From Candidatus Baltobacteraceae bacterium (GTDB lineage Bacteria; Vulcanimicrobiota; Vulcanimicrobiia; Vulcanimicrobiales; Vulcanimicrobiaceae): 64,000 bases of DNA. Made by a program: the position numbers and the translations under genes. Positions 57,960-64,000 of this stretch are shown in pieces. The stretch lies in NCBI GenBank assembly GCA_035502855.1, contig DATJTX010000016.1:62001-126000 (forward strand), written 5' to 3'. Each line of letters starts with the position of its first letter. The stretch's first letter is position 1. Below the pieces are notes generated by a model. That model saw only the letters and a program-made list of their open reading frames with translations. It had not been told where the DNA came from and searched no databases.

Positions 57960-58732
57960 CCGTGCTTTGCTCGCTCGCGCAGTTTGGCCACCGCCGCGTC
58001 ATCGGCGAAGAGATCGCGCACGTGCTCGTTTGCCGGGTCGGCCAGGACCTCCAGCGGCGTCGCGCACTGTTCTATCCGGCCGGCGTTCATCACCGCAATG
58101 CGATCGGCCAGCAGCAGCGACTCGTTCACGTCGTGGGTTACGAACAGCGTCGTCGTGCCTGCCCCTCGGACGATGTCGTGCAATTCGTGCTGGAGTTCGC
58201 GGCGCACGATCGCATCGAGCGCACCGAACGGCTCATCCATCAAGAGCGCGCGCGGGCGCGCCGCCAGCGCGCGAGCGACGCCGACGCGCTGTGCTTCTCC
58301 GCCCGAGAGTTCGTGTGGCCGGCGATGACGATATTGGCGCGGATCCAACCGCGCGAGCTCGAGCATTTCGTCGACGCGCGCGTCGATGGCGGCGCGATCC
58401 CAGCCCAGCAGCGAAGGGACGACGCCGACGTTGGCCGCTACATCCATGTGCGCGAAGAGCCCGACGGCCTGAATCGCATAGCCGATCGTGCGGCGCATCG
58501 CCACCGGATCGAGGCCGGCGATGTCGGTACCGTCAAACTCGATGCGCCCGGCCTCGATCGGAACCAGCCGGTTGATCGTGCGCAGCAACGTGCTCTTGCC
58601 ACATCCCGACGGACCAACGAGCGCGATGAATTCGCCCGGCTGTACGTCGAGGTCGATTGCGTCGATCGCAGGCCTCGTGCTATTTGAGTAGGTTGCGCGT
58701 ACGCCCGAGAGGTGAATCGCCGCGCCGCTCAT
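57956..58732 (-). CDS. Quaternary-amine ABC transporter ATPase (OpuCA-like, no CBS domains)
   Basis: A 258-aa ABC ATPase. Walker A GPSGCGKST, Q-loop IQAVGLFAHM, signature LSGGEAQR, Walker B ALLMDEPFGALD and switch HDV are all intact. The EAVGLF-type Q-loop wording is typical of glycine betaine importers. The tandem CBS regulatory domains of OpuCA and the long ProV tail are absent, so ionic-strength control by CBS is not expected. It overlaps both neighbours by four bases. Confidence 0.93.
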   Translation of the reverse strand: MSGAAIHLSGVRATYSNSTRPAIDAIDLDVQPGEFIALVGPSGCGKSTLLRTINRLVPIEAGRIEFDGTDIAGLDPVAMRRTIGYAIQAVGLFAHMDVAANVGVVPSLLGWDRAAIDARVDEMLELARLDPRQYRHRRPHELSGGEAQRVGVARALAARPRALLMDEPFGALDAIVRRELQHELHDIVRGAGTTTLFVTHDVNESLLLADRIAVMNAGRIEQCATPLEVLADPANEHVRDLFADDAAVAKLRERAKHG

Positions 58733-59604
58733 GCGGCCCCCTTCAAGAAGTCGGCGGCCACGTCGGCTGGATCGCGATCCCGGCTTTCGACGGCCGCGTT
58801 CATCATGCGCGCGCGCTCGTCGTTGATCCGGGGGGAGATTTCGTCCAGCACGCGCGCGATGCGCGGTTCGCGCGCGAGCGTCGCGGCGCGTACGACTGGT
58901 GCGACGTTATAGGCCGGCCAGAGATGCTTGTCGTCTTCGAGAACGACGAGCCGATCGACGACGATCGCACCGTCGGTCGTAAACGCGGTGGCGACGTCGG
59001 CGTTGCCGGTGAGCAGCGCTTGGTACTTCAGCGCGATGTCGTACACATGAACCGACTTGAAACGAAAGCCGCCGTAGACGCGCTGCAGGCCGGGGAGTCC
59101 GTCGGGCCGGCTGATGAATTCGGGAATCGTCGCCAGGCGCAAGCGCGGCGCGGCCAGAGCAAGCTGCGAGAGCGTACGCAGATGATAGCGCGCAGCGATG
59201 GCGGCGGTCGTGGCGAGCCCTTGGGAATCGTTCATCGGCGAGGGGGTGAGCCAAACGAGATCGTAGCGACGTTTGAATTCGTCTCTGACGTAATCGTAAC
59301 TCGCGCGCGCGTCACGGATCGGCGCGTGATGCAGCACATCGATCAACGCCGTCCCCGTATATTCGGGATACAGATCGATATCGCCGCGCGCCATCGCCGC
59401 GAGCGCGATCTGGGTCGAACCGAGGTTCAGCCGCCGTTCGACGGGCAGCCCGGCGCGTTCGAGCGCCTGCGCGTAAATCTCCGCGATCACGATCGATTCG
59501 GTGAAGTTCTTCGATCCAACCGCAATCGCGTTGCGCGCGGTGCATGCGGTCGCGATCGGCAGCGAGGCGAGCAGCGCGAGTGCGCGAGCGCGCGAGATCG
59601 TCAC
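58729..59604 (-). CDS. Quaternary-amine substrate-binding lipoprotein (OpuCC-like)
   Basis: A 291-aa protein starting at GTG in a GTGA overlap. The signal ends LASLPIATAC (lipoprotein-like). The mature part opens VGSKNFTESIVIAEIYAQALE and has DIDLYPEYTGTALIDVL, both hallmarks of OpuAC-type binding proteins (PF04069) for glycine betaine, choline, carnitine and similar compounds. The ligand cannot be fixed from sequence; the neighbouring egtD makes hercynine or ergothioneine attractive candidates, since EgtU binding proteins belong to this family. Confidence 0.9.
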   Translation of the reverse strand: MTISRARALALLASLPIATACTARNAIAVGSKNFTESIVIAEIYAQALERAGLPVERRLNLGSTQIALAAMARGDIDLYPEYTGTALIDVLHHAPIRDARASYDYVRDEFKRRYDLVWLTPSPMNDSQGLATTAAIAARYHLRTLSQLALAAPRLRLATIPEFISRPDGLPGLQRVYGGFRFKSVHVYDIALKYQALLTGNADVATAFTTDGAIVVDRLVVLEDDKHLWPAYNVAPVVRAATLAREPRIARVLDEISPRINDERARMMNAAVESRDRDPADVAADFLKGAA

Positions 59605-60167
59605 GAGCGAATGCCCGCGAGAAAGGCAAGCGCCGCGACCAGGATCGATGCCGCGATCAACAGCGCGGAGTCGGCGGTTTGCAAGCCGCGAACGATGTCG
59701 TCGCCCAGTCCGCCGGCGCCGACGAAGGTCGCGAGCGCGGCGCTGCCGATCACTTCGATCGACGCGGTGCGCACGCCGGCCAGCGCCGTCGGAAGTGCGA
59801 ACGGAACAACGACGCGAACGAAGCGTTGGCGCGCGGTCATCCCGAGGCCGGTAGCAACGTCGAGCGCCGCAGCCGGAGCGCTGCGAACGGCCAAATCGAC
59901 ATTGAACACGATCGGCGGGAGCGCGAGAAGCGTGAGCGCCGCGATCGCCGGCGGCGCGCCGACGCCGAGCAGCGGAACGAGCAGCGCGAGGACCGCGATG
60001 CTCGGAAGCGTGCGTCCGAGCGCGGCAGCCGCGAGGATCGGCGAGCGTGCCCAGCCGCGCGAGGCGGCGAGCAGGCCGAAAGGCGCGCCGATCGAGCAGG
60101 CGAGGACGAGCGCGCTGAGGGCCAGCTCGGCATGGCGCAGGGTATCGGGGAACAACGTTTGCCACAT
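59601..60167 (-). CDS. Quaternary-amine ABC transporter permease (OpuCB-like)
   Basis: A 188-aa permease with five or six helices. LGMTARQRFVRVVVPFALPTALAGV is the ATPase-coupling loop and ATFVGAGGLGDDIVRGL is the usual C-terminal motif. ATG at 60167 is preferred; an ATG at 60203 would add 12 polar residues and run almost up to the divergent ppk start. It heads the importer operon (permease, binding protein, ATPase, permease). Transcription is divergent from ppk. Confidence 0.9.
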   Translation of the reverse strand: MWQTLFPDTLRHAELALSALVLACSIGAPFGLLAASRGWARSPILAAAALGRTLPSIAVLALLVPLLGVGAPPAIAALTLLALPPIVFNVDLAVRSAPAAALDVATGLGMTARQRFVRVVVPFALPTALAGVRTASIEVIGSAALATFVGAGGLGDDIVRGLQTADSALLIAASILVAALAFLAGIRS

Positions 60168-60208
60168 ATTCGCTGGATTTTTACCTGACCGGGGCGAAAC
60201 CATCGACG

Positions 60209-62314
60209 ATGCTCACGCAGGAAGACCCAGCGCTCGAGCGGCCGCCCCTCCCGCTCGACGATCCTTCACTGTACTTCAGCCGCGAACTTTCGTGGCTGGA
60301 GTTCAACGACCGCGTTTTGGAGGAAGCGCTGGATTCGAGCAATCCGCTCTTCGAACGGCTCAAATTCGTCGCGATCTACGGTACGAATCTCGACGAATTC
60401 TTCATGATTCGCGTCGCGGCGATCAAACAGCAGATCGAAGCTCAAGTCGTATGGCGCTCGGATGACGGGCGCATGCCCGCCGAGCATCTCGCCGCGGTAT
60501 CGACGCGGCTTCGCACCTCGCTCGCCACGCAGACGCGTCTGCTCAACGAGGAGCTGCTGCCGGCGCTCGAACGCGAGGGCATCCAAGTCCTGCGCATCTC
60601 GGAATTACCCGAAGATCGCCAGCTCGCGCTCGAGCGCACGTTCGACGACCGTCTCTTTCCGGTACTGACCCCGCTCGCCGTCGATTCCGGGCACCCGTTT
60701 CCGTACATTTCGAACCTCTCGCTCTCGCTTGCGGTCGAACTCGAGGAGCCGACGGCCGAGGGCGTCGAGCTGCATTTCGCGCGGGTCAAGATTCCGCCGA
60801 CGGTGCCGCGTTTCGTTCCGTTGGAAGGCACCCCGGAGGGCGAGCGGCATTTCGTGCTCATCGAAGATCTGATCGCGCACCACCTCGACGCGCTCTTCCC
60901 CGGGATGACCGTGCGCGAAGCGTACCTCTTTCGCGTGACGCGCGACGCCGATCTCGAATTGCAGGAAGACGAAGCCGACGATTTGCTGCGGGCGATCGAG
61001 TCGGAACTGCAGCGCCGCCGCTTCGGCGAACCGGTACGGCTCGAAGTCGAGCGCGGCATGCCCGAGTACATGCGCGACTTTCTCTTGAAATCGCTCGAGC
61101 TCGGCGACGTGGATTGCTATGAAGTCGACGGGCTGATGGCGCTTTCCGATCTTTGGCAGATCGTGAATCTACCCGATTACGAATCGCTACGCGATGCGCC
61201 CTTCATGCCGGCGATTCCGCGGATGCTGGTCGGTAAAACCGATCTCTTCGCATTGATCCGCGAGAGCGATCTGCTCTTGCACCACCCGTACGAGTCCTTC
61301 GATCCGGTGCTGCAATTCTTGCAGCAGGCCGCCGAGGACGAACAGGTACTGGCGATCAAGGCGACGCTATACCGCACCTCCGGGAAAAATTCTCCGATCG
61401 TGCGCGCGCTGCTCGAGGCGGCCGAGAACGAGAAGCAAGTTGCCGTCGTCATCGAACTGAAAGCGCGCTTCGACGAGGAGAACAACATCGAATGGGCGCG
61501 GCGGCTAGAACGGGCGGGCGTACACGTCGTCTACGGATTCCCCGGTCAGAAGGTGCACGCCAAAACGCTGATGGTCGTGCGCCAGGAAGAGGACGGCATC
61601 CGCCGTTACATGCACTTCGGCACCGGCAACTACAACGAGAAGACCGCGCGCCTCTATACCGACCTGAGCCTGTTCACCTGCCGGCATGAACTCGGAGCCG
61701 ACGTGACGCAGCTCTTCAATGCGCTCACCGGCTTCTCGAACATCACCGATTACGAGGACCTCTTGGTGGCGCCGGTGACGCTGCGGCGCGAGATGCTGGC
61801 GATGATCGATCGCGAGACCGATCATGCGCGCGCCGGCCGGCCGGCGGGCATCCGCGCCAAACTGAACGCGATCACCGACCCCGAGATCGTGCGCGCGCTC
61901 TATCGCGCCTCGCAAGCCGGCGTGCCGATCGAGTTGCTCGTTCGCGGCATGTGTATTTTGCGCCCGGGAATCCCCGGTGTAAGCGAGACGATCCGCGTGC
62001 GAAGCATCGTCGGCCGGTTCCTCGAGCACTCGCGCATCTACGTTTTCGAAAACGGCGGCGACCGCGAGGTCTATATGTCGAGCGCGGATTGGATGGGCCG
62101 CAACCTGGATCGCCGGGTCGAGCTGGCCGTGCCGGTCATGGACCCGGTGCTGGCCGAGACGTTGACCAGCGGGGTTCTTTCGGTCTTGCTCTCGGATAAC
62201 GTCAAGGGCCGCGTGCTCAATCCGGACGGGTCCTATTCGCGATTGCAAATTCCCGCTAGAGAGATGCCAATACATGCACAACGCATCTATTTGGCCCAGG
62301 CACAATCGGCATAA
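60209..62314 (+). CDS. ppk1: Polyphosphate kinase 1
   Basis: A 701-aa enzyme that makes polyphosphate from ATP. The N-terminal domain opens YFSRELSWLEFNDRVLEEA and YGTNLDEFFMIRVA; the central region has PYESFDPVLQFLQQAAEDEQVLAIKATLYRTS; the autophosphorylated His lies in PGQKVHAKTLMVV, and FGTGNYNEKTARLYTDLSLFT is the second phosphate site. Length and order are normal. It is divergent from the importer operon with about 41 bases between starts. Confidence 0.97.
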   Translation: MLTQEDPALERPPLPLDDPSLYFSRELSWLEFNDRVLEEALDSSNPLFERLKFVAIYGTNLDEFFMIRVAAIKQQIEAQVVWRSDDGRMPAEHLAAVSTRLRTSLATQTRLLNEELLPALEREGIQVLRISELPEDRQLALERTFDDRLFPVLTPLAVDSGHPFPYISNLSLSLAVELEEPTAEGVELHFARVKIPPTVPRFVPLEGTPEGERHFVLIEDLIAHHLDALFPGMTVREAYLFRVTRDADLELQEDEADDLLRAIESELQRRRFGEPVRLEVERGMPEYMRDFLLKSLELGDVDCYEVDGLMALSDLWQIVNLPDYESLRDAPFMPAIPRMLVGKTDLFALIRESDLLLHHPYESFDPVLQFLQQAAEDEQVLAIKATLYRTSGKNSPIVRALLEAAENEKQVAVVIELKARFDEENNIEWARRLERAGVHVVYGFPGQKVHAKTLMVVRQEEDGIRRYMHFGTGNYNEKTARLYTDLSLFTCRHELGADVTQLFNALTGFSNITDYEDLLVAPVTLRREMLAMIDRETDHARAGRPAGIRAKLNAITDPEIVRALYRASQAGVPIELLVRGMCILRPGIPGVSETIRVRSIVGRFLEHSRIYVFENGGDREVYMSSADWMGRNLDRRVELAVPVMDPVLAETLTSGVLSVLLSDNVKGRVLNPDGSYSRLQIPAREMPIHAQRIYLAQAQSA

Positions 62315-62425
62315 TCGTCCTGAACATAATGACTTCTTAATTCGCGCACGCTTACGCTCGTCGGAGAATCTGCTCCGGTGATCCGCGGCAGGTGGTGCTG
62401 TATTTGCTTTCGACATGGAGGCCGC
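62315..62425 (+). promoter_or_regulatory. Leader of the TonB-dependent receptor gene
   Basis: A 111-base gap after ppk1. It contains the small inverted repeat CGGAG-aatctg-CTCCG (62362-62377) and the ribosome site GGAGG (62417-62421) just before the GTG at 62426. No T-run follows the hairpin, so it is not a convincing terminator. Confidence 0.35.
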
Positions 62426-64000
62426 GTGCATAGATTCGTTGGAGCTTTCCTCGCCGCGTTGCTTGCCTGCTCAATCGCGCAACCTGTTTTCGCGCAGGCA
62501 ACCTCGTCGACGACAGGAGCGGTTCGGGGCACCGTAAGCGACGAGACCGGCGCGCCCGTGGTAGGGGCGAGGGTGACCGTGCACGGCGCCAGCACATACG
62601 ACACGACGACTGACGCGAAGGGCCAGTTCGTAGTGGAGGGCGTTGCCCCGGGGCTGTACGTATTTACGGTACAGAAGGCCGGATACAATACGGCGAGCGA
62701 GTCCGATTTCGCGATCTTCTCGGGCGAGGTCGAGCATTTGAATGTCACCTTGCATACGGCTACATTTTCGTCGCTGCGAACGATCGCGACCGTCCGCGCG
62801 TACGGGCAGGGTACTTTCAACACGTCGACGGCTTCCGTCAACGTAGTTCCGTCGCAGACCTTTGAGGATCAAGCGGCTACGCAAGTCAATCGGGTTCTCA
62901 ATCAGATCCCGGGCGTCCAGATCAGCTTACCGTCCGATGACGCGAACGGCGCCGCGCTCGGCGCGGTCACCTTTCCCGATATCCGCGGCGGACTGAGTTA
63001 CGAAACCGCGACCTTGATCGACGGGCATCCGCTCGCAACGCAGTCGTTCGGCGATTATGTGACCACGTATCTCAATAGCTTCATGCTAGGTTCGGTCGAA
63101 GTGATCAAGGGACCGGGGGCCATGGCTCCCGAGGTCAACAACGCGATCGGCGGTACGGTGAACTTCGAGACCAAGGACCCGACGCTCACATTTACACCGG
63201 ATTACACATTCGGAGTGACCAACCACGGCGGAACATATTACAATTTCGGCGTTTCAGACACGGTCGGGCGCGTAGGCTTCGTCTTTGACTTCGCGGGATA
63301 CGACGACCCTTCGGCGCTGAACGGGCAGCGGGTCTGGTATGACCCCACGAGCGAGGGCGATGACGGAGCCGTCGGCAACGTTCCGTCGGGCCAGGGCTAC
63401 GCCTTGACCTCCGTGTCGCAAGGGCGCAGCCTGATTCCGGGCACGGCGAGTTACGTGTACAATCTGTACCCGCTCGTCGCATGCTGCTACACGATCCTCG
63501 GCGATTACGACAATGCCTCCGAACTGCTCAAGCTGCGCTACAAGCTCTCAGGGGCAACCACGGCCACGTTCACCTATCTCGGCGGTCAGACCACGGCAGA
63601 CGAAAATGGCGATAACTCCTCGTACACGCCTAGCCTGTTTACTCCGGGGGCATCATACACCGGCACCGCGCTGGCTCCCAACTCCCCGCTGCTGATATCG
63701 AACGTTTTTGCCAGTGGTCAACCCGTTCTCACGAACAACAATGAGCCCATCCTCGAGGGAGAGGTTCGCACTACGCTCGGAAACGACACGATCCTTGGGC
63801 GCTTTTATCACGCCGGGATCGTGCGATTGGTGCTGCAAGGTGAGGAGCCCAACGTTCCGACCGAGCTAACCGAACAACTCTACGGCGTCGGCAATAATGG
63901 CAGCGGTGTGCCGGTCACCTACAACGGGACGCCGACGCCCGTGTACTATTTCGATTATTTTCAGGAAAATGAAACCGACAAACTCAACGGCTATTCGGTC
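62426..64000 (+). CDS. TonB-dependent outer-membrane receptor, N-terminal part
   Basis: An open frame of 525 codons that runs off the right edge without a stop. It starts at GTG behind GGAGG with a signal peptide (MHRFVGAFLAALLACSIAQPVFAQ). Residues of about 30-110 form a carboxypeptidase-regulatory-like domain (GAVRGTVSDETGAPVVGARVTV). About 115-245 is the plug (VNRVLNQIPGVQISLPS, FPDIRGGLSYETATLIDGHPL, VEVIKGPGAMAPEVNNAIGGTVNF). Barrel strands follow. It imports a large nutrient across the outer membrane with energy from TonB. A cysteine pair (VACCYT) lies in the barrel part. Substrate unknown. Confidence 0.92.
   Translation, partial: MHRFVGAFLAALLACSIAQPVFAQATSSTTGAVRGTVSDETGAPVVGARVTVHGASTYDTTTDAKGQFVVEGVAPGLYVFTVQKAGYNTASESDFAIFSGEVEHLNVTLHTATFSSLRTIATVRAYGQGTFNTSTASVNVVPSQTFEDQAATQVNRVLNQIPGVQISLPSDDANGAALGAVTFPDIRGGLSYETATLIDGHPLATQSFGDYVTTYLNSFMLGSVEVIKGPGAMAPEVNNAIGGTVNFETKDPTLTFTPDYTFGVTNHGGTYYNFGVSDTVGRVGFVFDFAGYDDPSALNGQRVWYDPTSEGDDGAVGNVPSGQGYALTSVSQGRSLIPGTASYVYNLYPLVACCYTILGDYDNASELLKLRYKLSGATTATFTYLGGQTTADENGDNSSYTPSLFTPGASYTGTALAPNSPLLISNVFASGQPVLTNNNEPILEGEVRTTLGNDTILGRFYHAGIVRLVLQGEEPNVPTELTEQLYGVGNNGSGVPVTYNGTPTPVYYFDYFQENETDKLNGYSV

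Noticed and set aside
1-64000. tRNA, rRNA, CRISPR array, transposase, integrase or prophage genes
   Set aside because: Searched by eye in all gaps and among the protein frames; none was recognised.

Overview
The window is GC-rich, densely coded DNA from a free-living, apparently aerobic bacterium. About 60 protein genes are seen; no rRNA, tRNA, CRISPR array, transposase or integrase is visible. A carboxypeptidase-regulatory TonB-dependent receptor (right edge), a predicted outer-membrane barrel protein and many lipoproteins point to a diderm envelope. Stop/start overlaps of the GTGA and ATGA type are very common, and TTG starts occur. A caa3-type oxidase, lone sedolisin-like S53 peptidase, PQQ-type beta-propeller dehydrogenase and EgtD homologue would fit an Eremiobacterota/WPS-2-like or related deep-branching soil lineage. 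That placement is inference only; no marker gene here settles it.

Left part (1-18.6 kb). A GNAT acetyltransferase (partial) and an RskA-like protein are followed by a class III-like sirtuin, a degenerate nucleotide-cyclase-like membrane protein and a run of tightly overlapping plus-strand genes: unknown helical protein, GH20 hexosaminidase, a 660-aa transporter with a C-terminal PDZ domain, an M20 peptidase and a beta-lactamase-fold protein without catalytic residues. Next come a PQQ dehydrogenase with its cytochrome c, a solitary HyuA-like protein and an APC permease. An amino-sugar operon follows: FAD oxidoreductase, 101-aa ImmA/IrrE-like zincin, BadF-fold sugar kinase, NanE epimerase.

Respiratory block (18.6-28.1 kb). 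The oxidase operon (coxB with fused cytochrome c, coxA, coxC, two or three very small proteins) converges on an opposite operon with ctaA, ctaB, an MFS transporter, an AidB-like acyl-CoA dehydrogenase and a membrane protein. From 28.1 to 45.1 kb lie lipoproteins, a GH130-type glycosidase, release factor 3, a threonine dehydratase-like enzyme, a DUF5916-like barrel protein, a 995-aa BNR-repeat protein, a YkgJ-type cysteine-cluster protein, a ROK kinase plus SDR pair behind a perfect 10-bp palindrome, and a modular sedolisin with a textbook terminator.

Accessory island (45.1-53.4 kb). Five minus-strand genes encode a secreted TPR protein, a secreted RHS/YD-repeat protein without toxin tip, a CHASE2-TIR membrane receptor, a secreted cysteine-containing protein and a small membrane protein. 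They are bracketed by direct repeats: an intact glycosyltransferase gene on the right and a 97.6 percent identical, 5'-truncated and internally deleted copy on the left. Recombination between the repeats would remove about 8.25 kb and leave an intact glycosyltransferase gene. This is the strongest candidate for an undescribed system.

Right part (53.4-64 kb). The glycosyltransferase and a fatty-acid-hydroxylase-like protein form a lipid module. Then come a lytic transglycosylase, a lipoprotein, EgtD (histidine trimethylation) converging on a complete four-gene OpuC-type quaternary-amine ABC importer, polyphosphate kinase and the TonB-dependent receptor. The EgtD/importer pairing suggests uptake of hercynine, ergothioneine or another betaine.
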